The position numbers and the translations under genes were made by a program. Under the pieces are notes generated by a model. It saw only the letters and a list, made by a program, of their open reading frames with translations, did no database searches and had not been told where the DNA came from. Source: Streptomyces sp. NBC_00483 (lineage in GTDB: Bacteria; Actinomycetota; Actinomycetes; Streptomycetales; Streptomycetaceae). Taken from it: DNA of 64,000 nt. Positions 33,921-41,233 of this stretch are shown here, in pieces. The DNA lies in assembly GCF_036013745.1 (NCBI RefSeq), contig NZ_CP107880.1:1550001-1614000 (forward strand), read 5' to 3'. Each line of letters starts with the position of its first letter. The first letter of the stretch is position 1.

Positions 33921-34436
33921 TCAGCGGTCGACCGTGCGGACCTCGACCGAGGTCGGCGACAGGATGTCCGCCACCCACACCTCGGCACCGCGGGCGACCG
34001 CGATCGCGCTCTTCGCCGAGAACTTCGTCGGCTGGCCCGCGAGTTGGAGCAGCACCTCGCCGTATCCGTCGACCGGGATGGCGGTGACCACGGTGCCCGC
34101 GCTGCCGACGAGGTCGTCTCCGCGGGGCGCCACCGCGGTCTGGTCCCGCATCAGCGCGCGGGTCAGCTTCCACGTCAGCCAGGCGGCGCCGCCCCCCGCG
34201 ACGGCACCGACTGCAGTGGCGGGACCGGCACCGAGGTCGGTGGTGCCGAGTACGATCGCGCCGCCGAACCCGAGCATCGACACGAAGCCGGCGATCACGG
34301 GCAGCGACAGCAGTCCGTCGAAGAGCCCGTCCAGGGCCCCGACCCCGTCGAACAACCCCTCCAGGACCCCGTCCAGCACCAGGGACAGGACGAGCAGCAC
34401 CACTCCCGCGATGCCGAGTCCGAGAAACCACGTCAT
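33921..34436 (-). CDS. NfeD-like membrane protein
   Basis: This is a 171-residue protein with three hydrophobic segments (WFLGLGIAGVVLLVLSLVL, LPVIAGFVSMLGFGGAIVLG, AVGAVAGGGAAWLTWKL). A C-terminal OB-fold NfeD domain follows at about 105-170 (GSAGTVVTAIPVDGYGEV, then ARGAEVWVADI). It is the partner of flotillin-type SPFH proteins in the YuaF-FloT arrangement and probably modulates microdomain assembly. An odd acidic-glycine repeat (LDGVLEGLFDGVGALDGLFDG) makes the first periplasmic loop. It is divergent from the PucR regulator. Confidence 0.85.
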   Translation of the reverse strand: MTWFLGLGIAGVVLLVLSLVLDGVLEGLFDGVGALDGLFDGLLSLPVIAGFVSMLGFGGAIVLGTTDLGAGPATAVGAVAGGGAAWLTWKLTRALMRDQTAVAPRGDDLVGSAGTVVTAIPVDGYGEVLLQLAGQPTKFSAKSAIAVARGAEVWVADILSPTSVEVRTVDR

Positions 34437-34483
34437 GTCACTGGCCTCCCTCGTCGCCCCTGTTCCGTGTGCTTGACCCGGAT

Positions 34484-34526
34484 GTTGCCATGGGCAACCA
34501 CCTCACGTAACTGCCGGTTTCCGGCA
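34484..34526. promoter_or_regulatory. Two dyads between nfeD and pucR
   Basis: GTTGCC-ATG-GGCAAC (34484-34498) and TGCCGG-TTT-CCGGCA (34512-34526) are perfect 6-bp inverted repeats with 3-bp centres, 28 bp apart centre to centre. Both include TGCC/GGCA cores. They lie between the divergent nfeD-flotillin and PucR genes, so one regulator could control both sides. Confidence 0.5.
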
Positions 34527-34612
34527 ATCTTTACGCGATTTTGATGCCTGCTTGCTCATCCGTTAAGAATGCGGAGGAACGGAGAGCATTCGGCATCACG
34601 ATGGGGGTGGGC

Positions 34613-35674
34613 ATGGCGTCGCAGCAGGACGTTCCCGACGAGTATCTGGACGGGTATGTCCGGGCGGTGGCCGACGCCTCCGCCACCGGACGCCGGCTGA
34701 CCCGGGACGAACTCGACGCGCGCCGCGCGCTGGGCGAGCGTGCCGCGGAGGCAGGTCTCGGGCTGCGGGCCCTGGTCGCCGCCCACCTCGCGCAGACGCA
34801 CACCGGCAACATCGGCACCAGGGTGACGGTCGACGCCGTCGTCGCGGCAGGCGCCCAGGCCATCGACGCGTTCGCCGAGGGCTACGAGCGCGCGCAGCGG
34901 CAGACCATGCGCCGGGAGGAGGCGGCCCGCCGCGAGTTCATCGACGACCTGCTCTACGGCCGCAGCGACCTGGGCAAACTGGCCGAGCGCGCCGAGCGTT
35001 TCGGGCTGCGGCTGTCCGGCGAGCACGCGATAGCGGTGGCCCGCGGCAACGGCGCGTACGAGGAGGGCGACACCGTCGCGCGCGAGATCGAAGGCGCGGT
35101 GATCGCCCGTTTCGGCAACCGGAACATCCTGCTGACCACCAAGGAAGGGCGGCTCGTCTGCATCGCCCCCGGCGACCAGACCGAGGTCCTCACCTACTTC
35201 GCCAAGCAGGCGTACGCCGCCGTCGACGGAAGCCAGGTCGCCATCGGCCGCCCGCAGTCGGGCCCGGGCGGCGTCGTCCAGTCCTACGAGGAGGCGCTGA
35301 GCGCACTGGACCTGGCTACCCGCCTCGGCCTCGACACCCCGGTGCTGCGCTCGGCCGACCTCCTCGTCTACCCCGTCCTCACCCGCGACCGGCAGGCCAT
35401 GACCGACCTGGTCCACAACACGCTGGGGCCGCTGCACGAGGCACGGGGCGGCGCCCAGCCGCTCATCGACACGCTGATGGCGTACTTCGACGCCGGCTGC
35501 GTGTCGGCCGAGGCCGCCCGCCAACTGTCGCTCAGCGTGCGGGCGTTCACGTATCGCCTCGCCCGTATCCACCAGCTCACGGGCATCGACCCAGCGGTCC
35601 CGGCCGACCGCTACACGTTGCAGACCGCGGTGATCGGCGCCCGCCTCCTGGACTGGCCGACGGACGCCGCCTGA
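34613..35674 (+). CDS. PucR/CdaR-family transcriptional regulator
   Basis: This 353-residue regulator has an N-terminal helical RsbRD-like region (about 1-115), a central GGDEF-like CdaR domain (about 130-250, HAIAVARGNGAYEEGD to VAIGRPQSGPGGV) and a C-terminal PucR helix-turn-helix (YFDAGCVSAEAARQLSLSVRA, of which the core is SAEAARQLSLSVRAF, then TYRLARIHQLTG). The 30-residue spacing of the C-terminal module is typical. ATG 34613 follows GGGGTGGG; ATG 34601 is an alternative. It faces the flotillin operon and may regulate it. Confidence 0.88.
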   Translation: MASQQDVPDEYLDGYVRAVADASATGRRLTRDELDARRALGERAAEAGLGLRALVAAHLAQTHTGNIGTRVTVDAVVAAGAQAIDAFAEGYERAQRQTMRREEAARREFIDDLLYGRSDLGKLAERAERFGLRLSGEHAIAVARGNGAYEEGDTVAREIEGAVIARFGNRNILLTTKEGRLVCIAPGDQTEVLTYFAKQAYAAVDGSQVAIGRPQSGPGGVVQSYEEALSALDLATRLGLDTPVLRSADLLVYPVLTRDRQAMTDLVHNTLGPLHEARGGAQPLIDTLMAYFDAGCVSAEAARQLSLSVRAFTYRLARIHQLTGIDPAVPADRYTLQTAVIGARLLDWPTDAA

Positions 35675-35689
35675 CACGACTCTTCAACG

Positions 35690-36381
35690 TCACTCGAAGA
35701 ACTTGAGGCTCCACCCGGTGTCGGTCTCGGCGCCGGGGACATTCGCCCGCCGGTAGGTGGTGTCGCCCCACCAGACGAACGAACCCGAGTACCAGTAGCG
35801 GTTCTCCCAGGCGTACGGCGTCCCCTTCGCCACGGCGTGGAACATGAAGGGGACCTTGTTTCCGGCCGACGGGCTGGTGTTGATGTCACCGTCCCGCAGG
35901 GCGAAGGTGTGATGGCCCGGCCCGTCGACGTGCAGCGTCGGATCCCAGCCGGTCATCATCGTCTCGCGGTGCGAGCCGAACAGGCAGCCGTTCGACTTGT
36001 ACCAGTCCCATACGTACGTGGGGTCCCCGCCGGCCCGCAGCCGCAGGTCGACCAGGCAGCACTGGCTGCTCCAGCTGCCGTTGGCGGAGCAGACGACGTG
36101 CAGCTGCCCGCTCGGATCCTTTATGGCCTCGGGGCCTCGTTGATGTACGGGTCGCCGATCACCCGCTCCCAGCTCTCGCCGGTGTCCGACCACACCTTCT
36201 TCGCGGGCGCGGACGCGAGGCCGTCCAGCGACGAAGCCTGCCGTACGACGATGCCGCCATCGGCCGACTCGACGGCGACGTAGCTGTCACCGACGCGCAG
36301 CACACTGGGATCCGCTCGTTGAGCCCCGTCCGCGTCCGCCCGCACGGGAGCGGGATCGGCAGGAGCTTCCTGCGCTCGGGT
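35690..36381 (-). pseudogene. Glycosyl-hydrolase-like secreted protein remnant, frameshifted and 5'-truncated
   Basis: The C-terminal part (36120 to 35690) encodes GPEAIKDPSGQLHVVCSANG, GGDPTYVWDWYKSNG, GCLFGSHRETMMTGWDP and HHTFALRDGDIN, as in GH43-like five-bladed propeller proteins. The part before it lies in another frame (ADPSVLRVGDSYVAVES, SWERVIGDPYINE). One missing G at about 36137 (GAGGCCCC where GAGGGCCCC is needed) explains the break. Upstream, the frame runs straight into the stop of the MBL gene at 36382, so the signal peptide and start are gone. I consider it a remnant with two independent lesions. Confidence 0.75.
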
Positions 36382-37107
36382 TCAGGTGTGGGTGCTGGTC
36401 GCGGCGGACTGAACCATCTTGTGCGCCTCCGCCGGTGAGGTGCGCCAAGGGGCGCCATGGCCGGGGAGCACCCAGGATGCCGACAGCTCGGCGATTCGCT
36501 CGAGGGACATGAGTGCTTGCGCAGGGGCGTCGGTGAAGGGCGCGGGCTGAGGGCCTGTGCGCCCGGTGAGAACGTGCCGCGTGGTCAGGGCGTCCCCGAC
36601 GAAGACCGCGTCGGCGAGTGGGACGTGCACCGCCACGCTTCCCGGGGAGTGCCCCGGCATGCTGACGATGACCGGACTTCCGGGCAGGCCCAGGATGTCG
36701 CCGTCGCCGATCTTGGTGGTTTCGCCGACGTAGCGGGGACGCAGGCCGTTCTTGCGGATGGAGTAGCCGAGGAAGCCGAGGGCGGGGCCCAGACGCATGG
36801 GGCCGATTGAGACCTTGGGCTTTTCTCCTGTGCGGGTGCGCATGGCGTCGGCGGCGTGCACGTACACCGGCACGCCGTGAGTGGTTCGCAGGCGTTCGGC
36901 GAAGCCGATGTGGTCGGAGTCGCCGTGGGTCAGCACGAGTCCGCGGATGTCGTCGACGGTCTTGCCCAGGGAGCGCAGTTCGCGCTGAAGGTCCCGCCAG
37001 TGGCCGGGCAGTCCGGCGTCGATGAGGGTGATGCCCTCGGAGGTGTCGATGAGGTAGCACGCCACGAGATCGTTGCCGAGGCGGTGCAGATGGGGTGCGA
37101 GTTTCAT
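36382..37107 (-). CDS. MBL-fold metallo-hydrolase
   Basis: This is a 241-residue metallo-beta-lactamase-fold hydrolase. The metal motif is THGDSDHIG (about 60), in which the usual first His pair HxHxDH appears as HGDSDH. Further ligands are the His in SMPGHSPGSVAVH, the Asp in FVGDAL and the terminal His in LPGHGAP. The substitution of Asp for the second His is common in lactonase-like members. There is no signal peptide. It may hydrolyse lactones, thioesters or similar molecules. It is on the same strand as the isochorismatase gene 64 bp upstream and may share its promoter and MarR control. Confidence 0.87.
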   Translation of the reverse strand: MKLAPHLHRLGNDLVACYLIDTSEGITLIDAGLPGHWRDLQRELRSLGKTVDDIRGLVLTHGDSDHIGFAERLRTTHGVPVYVHAADAMRTRTGEKPKVSIGPMRLGPALGFLGYSIRKNGLRPRYVGETTKIGDGDILGLPGSPVIVSMPGHSPGSVAVHVPLADAVFVGDALTTRHVLTGRTGPQPAPFTDAPAQALMSLERIAELSASWVLPGHGAPWRTSPAEAHKMVQSAATSTHT

Positions 37108-37171
37108 GGGCTTTCCTTCGGAGGCACGGACGGGAAGGTGGCGCTCTGGCCGAGGTCTGCGGCGGTGATCG

Positions 37172-37726
37172 CTAGCCCGCCAGGTCGTGCAGGGCGGTGA
37201 TGACGTCGCGGCCGGTGGGGGTGGTGAAGTCGCGGACCATGTCTGTGACGAGGCCGGCTACCGAGGTCACGGTGCCGCCTGCCTTTTCGATCTGACGGAG
37301 TGCCGCGCTCTCCGTGCGCTCCGACATGCCGCCGCTCGCGTCGACCGGGACGATCACGTCGTAGCCGGCGGCCAGGGCGTCGAGTGCGGTGTGAAGGACC
37401 ACGATCTCTGAGGTCACGCCGCAGATGACCAGTGTTCCGCGAGTGTGAGCGGCGATTGCTTCGCGCCATTGCTGGTCGTCCCAGCAGCATGGTCCGCCGC
37501 GCACGAAGGCAGGTGCTTCGGGAAGTTCGGCGATGACGCCGGGTCCGCCGGGGCGGGGTGCGACCGACACGGTGAACGGGATGTTCAGGGCCTGCGCGAC
37601 CTGGCCGAGCACTCCGGTCGAGCGCTTGATGCTCTCGGGGCTGTTCGTGCTGCTCAGCGCCACGATGCTGTCCTGCAGGTCGGCGAAGACGATCTGCACA
37701 GTGCGATGATCAATCACGATTCTCAT
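37172..37726 (-). CDS. Isochorismatase-family cysteine hydrolase
   Basis: This is a 184-residue protein of the cysteine hydrolase superfamily. It has the catalytic Asp in VFADLQDS (about 16) and the Cys in LVICGVTSEIVVLHTALDAL (about 100), with the cis-peptide GVTSE. The usual catalytic Lys region is occupied by AFVRGGPCCWDD. It may act as an amidase or hydrolase such as YcaC. It is divergent from a MarR regulator with a perfect dyad in the 40-bp gap. Drug- or aromatic-inducible YcaC-like hydrolases are often arranged this way. Confidence 0.87.
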   Translation of the reverse strand: MRIVIDHRTVQIVFADLQDSIVALSSTNSPESIKRSTGVLGQVAQALNIPFTVSVAPRPGGPGVIAELPEAPAFVRGGPCCWDDQQWREAIAAHTRGTLVICGVTSEIVVLHTALDALAAGYDVIVPVDASGGMSERTESAALRQIEKAGGTVTSVAGLVTDMVRDFTTPTGRDVITALHDLAG

Positions 37727-37734
37727 CTCGAATC

Positions 37735-37751
37735 ATTCATGACATGAATGG
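37735..37751. promoter_or_regulatory. Perfect 7-bp dyad between isochorismatase and MarR genes
   Basis: CATTCAT-GAC-ATGAATG is a perfect inverted repeat with a 3-bp centre, extended by AA and TT at the outer ends. Its size fits a MarR dimer, and its position between two divergent starts 40 bp apart would let MarR repress both. Confidence 0.6.
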
Positions 37752-37766
37752 TTTAAGGAAGGTAGC

Positions 37767-38219
37767 ATGCTGTTCGTGAACGATGTCAAGTGGACCGAGA
37801 CCCTAAGCTTCCGGCTCGGCACCCTGGGTGCACTGGTCGCCGATCAATACGCTGAGGCACTGGCCGCCCACGACCTGAAGCCCAAGCACGTCGGCCTCCT
37901 GGGAGTCCTCGACTCGGGGCTGGCCGCCTCCCAGCTCGAGATCTCCAAGCTGATGCGAGTGGCACCCAGCCTTGTGGTGTCCCTTGCCGACCGCCTCGAA
38001 TCCATGGGCGCCATCGAGCGGCTCCGCGACCCGACCGACCGCCGCCGTCAGATCCTGAGCCTCACCGACAAGGGACGCGAACTCCTCGCGGATTGCACCG
38101 GTAAGGCGGTCGCGCTCGACGCGAAACTCGCCGCCGAACTCAGCCCGTCCCAGCAGGCCGCGCTCGGTGAGGCGCTCGGCCGCTTGGCGGCGTCCTACGG
38201 GCTGCCCATACGCGAATAG
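37767..38219 (+). CDS. MarR-family transcriptional regulator
   Basis: This is a 150-residue MarR protein with a winged helix at about 50-115 (AASQLEISKLMRVAPSLVVSL, core LEISKLMRVAPS, then LRDPTDRRRQILSLTDKG wing) and flanking dimerisation helices. The ATG has GGAAGG four bases upstream. It probably represses the divergent isochorismatase-MBL unit and itself through the dyad at 37735-37751. Its ligand is unknown; phenolic compounds are common for this family. Confidence 0.9.
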   Translation: MLFVNDVKWTETLSFRLGTLGALVADQYAEALAAHDLKPKHVGLLGVLDSGLAASQLEISKLMRVAPSLVVSLADRLESMGAIERLRDPTDRRRQILSLTDKGRELLADCTGKAVALDAKLAAELSPSQQAALGEALGRLAASYGLPIRE

Positions 38220-38947
38220 TCCGGGTCCGACTCGGCCCGGCGGCACGGATTGAAGGTTTCCACTCCTCAAACCGTCCACCGTCAGCTGTCCAGTCTCGAT
38301 CGGTGGGCGCGCTCACGGCCGTCGCCGGCCCCTCGACGCCGAGGTCTACGCGCCGGTCGTCCGCCAGGCCGGCTGCCCCGACGCTCCTGCAGCCGCGTCA
38401 TCGACAGCCGCTCCGCACTCCAGCCGGTCCTCGCCCCGCACCTGCTGCATCCTCTTCTCCCGAACGATCGGTCCGACGCCCCCCCATCGGACCGTTGCCT
38501 GGCAACTCACTGCATGCCAGGCCCCACCACGCCCGACCGAACCTACGTTCACAAGCACCCGGCGCAGAACACGCCTGCTCCTACTCCCCTTCCGTCACTA
38601 CCCCGGAGGAGGAAACACCGCACGGTGCACGGGCGGCCGGCAGCTGGAGCAGGGGCAGACAACCGAACAACCGCCCCCGCAGCCACACGCGCTACCGCAA
38701 CGTCACATCGTCCAGGTCTCAACAGGTGCCCAACACTGCCTCTCCGTCGATACTGGCGATGGAGTAGCACCCTCGGCAAGGAACACCTGACGACCCGTCA
38801 ACAAAGTCAGTATTGAGTCAGCATCAGCCCCGCCCACCCCCGCCGTCGACCGCCACGGACCGCCAAGATCCAGAACTGCATACAACCAACACGACCAGGG
38901 AAAACGCAGGCCAGCAACCTACCTGCTAACGCCACCCGGAGGTACGA
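38220..38947. other. 728-bp region without a recognisable gene
   Basis: No open frame here has normal actinomycete codon bias, and base composition is visibly lower in GC than in the flanking genes. The reading frame at 38250-38816 encodes an Arg/Pro/Ser-rich sequence with no recognisable domain. I see no tRNA, IS end or clear hairpin. It ends with the GGAGG ribosome-binding site of dhaK. It may be a decayed gene or a long regulatory gap. Confidence 0.5.
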
Positions 38948-39940
38948 GTGAAAATGCTGATCAACGTAGCCGAGACGGTCGTCACCGACGCCCTGAAGGG
39001 GATGGCCTCCGCCCACCCCGAACTGAACGTGGACGTCGAGAACCGGGTGATCGTGCGCCGGGACGCGCCGGTGGCCGGGAAGGTGGCGTTGGTGTCGGGC
39101 GGCGGGTCCGGGCACGAGCCGCTGCACGGCGGGTTCGTCGGTCCCGGGATGCTCTCCGCGGCCTGTCCCGGTGAGGTGTTCACCTCGCCCGTGCCGGATC
39201 AGATGGTGCGGGCCGCCGCCGCGGTGGACAGTGGCGCCGGTGTGTTGTTCATCGTGAAGAACTACACCGGCGACGTACTGAACTTCGACATGGCCGCCGA
39301 GCTCGCCGAGGACGAGGGTGTCCAGGTCGCCAAGGTGCTGGTGAACGACGACGTCGCCGTCACCGACTCCCTCTACACCGCAGGGCGGCGCGGCACCGGG
39401 GCGACCCTGTTCGTGGAGAAGATCGCCGGTGCCGCCGCCGAGGAGGGGCAGCCGCTGGAGCGCGTCGAGGCGATCGCCCGGCAGGTCAATGAGAACGCGC
39501 GGAGTTTCGGCGTCGCGTTGAGCGCCTGCAGCACACCGTCCAAGGGCGCGCCCACCTTCGATCTGCCGTCCGGCGAGCTGGAGTTGGGGATCGGGATCCA
39601 CGGCGAGCCGGGCCGTGAGCGGCGTTCCATGATGACGTCCGGGGAGATCGCGGACTTCTCCGTGAACGCCGTGCTGGAGGACCTCAACCCCAGCAGCCCC
39701 GTCCTTGTGCTCGTCAACGGGATGGGTGCCACCCCGCTTCTCGAGCTCTACGGGTTCAACGCCGAAGTGCAGCGGGTGCTCGGGGAGCGCGGCGTGCCTG
39801 TCGCCCGCACGCTCGTCGGGAACTACGTCACCTCGCTCGACATGGCCGGCGCCTCCGTCACGATCTGCCAGGCCGACGAGGAGCTGCTGCGCCTGTGGGA
39901 CGCACCGGTCAGCACGGCCGGGCTCCGCTGGGGCATGTAG
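38948..39940 (+). CDS. dhaK: Dihydroxyacetone kinase subunit DhaK
   Basis: This is a 330-residue substrate-binding subunit of PTS-dependent dihydroxyacetone kinase. It shows VALVSGGGSGHEPLHGGFVG (about 43-62), IVKNYTGDVLNFDMA and the His in GIHGEPGRERR (about 215) that forms the covalent hemiaminal with dihydroxyacetone. GTG 38948 lies five bases after GGAGG; ATG 38954 is in frame too. It is the first gene of dhaK-dhaL-dhaM. Its stop codon lies inside a tandem repeat. Confidence 0.95.
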   Translation: MKMLINVAETVVTDALKGMASAHPELNVDVENRVIVRRDAPVAGKVALVSGGGSGHEPLHGGFVGPGMLSAACPGEVFTSPVPDQMVRAAAAVDSGAGVLFIVKNYTGDVLNFDMAAELAEDEGVQVAKVLVNDDVAVTDSLYTAGRRGTGATLFVEKIAGAAAEEGQPLERVEAIARQVNENARSFGVALSACSTPSKGAPTFDLPSGELELGIGIHGEPGRERRSMMTSGEIADFSVNAVLEDLNPSSPVLVLVNGMGATPLLELYGFNAEVQRVLGERGVPVARTLVGNYVTSLDMAGASVTICQADEELLRLWDAPVSTAGLRWGM

Positions 39941-39991
39941 ATAGGGGCATGTAGCCGGGGGCGTGTACATGTAGCTGGGGGCATGCACAGA
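39930..39991 (+). repeat. GGGGCATGTAG repeats over the dhaK stop
   Basis: Units GGGGCATGTAG plus three bases at 39930 and 39944, a longer variant with an inserted GTGTAC at 39958, and a fourth at 39978 form an imperfect 14-bp array. The first unit contains the dhaK stop TAG (39938-39940). Confidence 0.7.
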
Positions 39992-40043
39992 CCCCGCCCT
40001 GATACCTCGCCACATCAACGAATCTGAACAGCAAGGAGATCAC

Positions 40044-40652
40044 GTGCTCGACGCCGACTTCTTCCGGCGCTGGCTGACACTGGCCGCCGCGGCCGTGGAC
40101 CGCGAGGCCGACCGGCTCACCGACCTCGACTCGCCGATCGGCGACGCGGACCACGGCAGCAATCTGCAGCGCGGGTTCAACGCCGTGCGCGCCACTCTCG
40201 ACAAGGACGCGCCGGACACTCCGGGGGCCGTACTCACCCTGGCCGGACGGACGTTGATCTCGACGGTGGGCGGCGCGTCGGGTCCGCTGTACGGGACGCT
40301 GCTGCGCCGCACCGGCAAGGCGCTGGGCGATGCGGCCGAGGTCGGCGAGGCGGACTTCGCGCAGGCACTGAAGGCCGGCGTCGACGCCGTCGCCGCGCTC
40401 GGCGGCGCCGCTCCCGGCGACAAGACGATGCTCGACGCCCTCGTGCCGGCAGCGGAGGCGCTCGGCGACGGGGACTTCGCCGCGGCACGGTCGGCGGCCG
40501 AGCACGGGGCCGAGGCCACCACCCCGCTACAGGCCCGCAAGGGGCGGGCGAGTTATCTCGGTGAGCGCAGCATAGGGCACCAGGATCCGGGTGCCACGTC
40601 GTCGGCGCTGCTGATCGCCGCGCTGGCCGAGACGGCGGAGGCCGCGTCGTGA
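40044..40652 (+). CDS. dhaL: Dihydroxyacetone kinase subunit DhaL
   Basis: This is a 202-residue nucleotide-binding subunit. It has the Mg-ADP motif DSPIGDADHGSNLQRGF (about 30, with GDxDxG), GGASGPLYGTLLRRTG (about 75), GGAAPGDKTMLDAL (about 115) and GHQDPGATSSALL at the C-terminus. It holds ADP as a cofactor that is rephosphorylated by DhaM. The GTG at 40044 has AAGGAG six bases before it. A 103-bp gap with repeats separates it from dhaK. Confidence 0.95.
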   Translation: MLDADFFRRWLTLAAAAVDREADRLTDLDSPIGDADHGSNLQRGFNAVRATLDKDAPDTPGAVLTLAGRTLISTVGGASGPLYGTLLRRTGKALGDAAEVGEADFAQALKAGVDAVAALGGAAPGDKTMLDALVPAAEALGDGDFAAARSAAEHGAEATTPLQARKGRASYLGERSIGHQDPGATSSALLIAALAETAEAAS

Positions 40653-41062
40653 GCGCCCCCGACAAGCCCGTCGGCATCGTGCTGGTCTCGCACAGCAAGG
40701 ACGTCGCCGAGTCCGTGGCGCGGCTCGCGACCGGGCTCTCCGGAGGCGGCGACACCGCGCCCGTCGCGGCGGCCGGCGGCACAGAGGACGGCGGCCTCGG
40801 CACCAGCTCCGAGCTGATCTCCGCGGCCGCGGCGGAGGTCGACCGGGGTGCGGGTGTCGCGGTCCTCGTCGACCTCGGCAGCGCCGTGCTGACCGTGAAG
40901 GCGCTGCTGGCCGAGGGCGATGAACTCCCGGACGCCACACGCCTCGTGGACGCCCCCTTTGTGGAGGGCGCGATCGCCGCGGTCGTCACCGCCTCCACCG
41001 GAGCGGACCTGGACGCGGTCGCCGCGGCGGCCTCGGAGGCGTACACGTACCGCAAGGACTGA
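40649..41062 (+). CDS. dhaM: PTS-dependent dihydroxyacetone kinase phosphotransferase DhaM (EIIA-type)
   Basis: This is a 137-residue EIIA-Man-like domain. The phosphorylated His is in VLVSHSKDVAESVARL (about 15), and VAVLVDLGSAVLTVKALL completes the fold. It has no fused HPr or EI domains, unlike E. coli DhaM, so it depends on the general HPr. It transfers phosphate from the PTS to DhaL-ADP. Its GTG overlaps the dhaL stop by four bases. Its stop codon is inside a duplicated AAGGACTG (41054-41069). Confidence 0.92.
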   Translation: MSAPDKPVGIVLVSHSKDVAESVARLATGLSGGGDTAPVAAAGGTEDGGLGTSSELISAAAAEVDRGAGVAVLVDLGSAVLTVKALLAEGDELPDATRLVDAPFVEGAIAAVVTASTGADLDAVAAAASEAYTYRKD

Positions 41063-41093
41063 AGGACTGAGGGAGCGAGGGACCGCCTCTCAG

Positions 41094-41133
41094 CACCTCC
41101 CAACCTCCTTCGACACCTCCCAACCTCCTTCAA
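41094..41133 (+). repeat. 20-bp tandem repeat after dhaM
   Basis: CACCTCCCAACCTCCTTCGA at 41094-41113 is followed by the same sequence with one change at 41114-41133. It lies just upstream of the paired inverted repeats that precede the Fn3 lipoprotein gene. Confidence 0.75.
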
Positions 41134-41140
41134 CGGGTCT

Positions 41141-41210
41141 TTGGTACAGACCTGTTGGCGCGAACCCCTTGAGGAGAGCCCACCTCTCGTGCCATACAGG
41201 TCTGTACCAA
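41141..41210. promoter_or_regulatory. 15-bp perfect inverted repeats resembling chitinase/DasR sites
   Basis: TTGGTACAGACCTGT (41141-41155) and its exact reverse complement (41196-41210) are separated by 40 bp. Each arm contains TGGTACAGACCT, one base from the TGGTCCAGACCT direct repeat I recall from Streptomyces chitinase promoters, and related to the DasR consensus TGGTCTAGACCA. They lie 24-93 bp before the Fn3 lipoprotein start. Confidence 0.6.
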
Positions 41211-41233
41211 TCCGCTCGAACGGAAGGCCCTCC

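Noticed and set aside
38250..38816. A 188-codon gene before dhaK
   Set aside because: It has poor codon bias, no recognisable domain and no good ribosome-binding site.
41141..41210. A miniature inverted-repeat transposon
   Set aside because: There are no target-site duplications, the element is only 70 bp, and the arms resemble chitinase-type operator sites.
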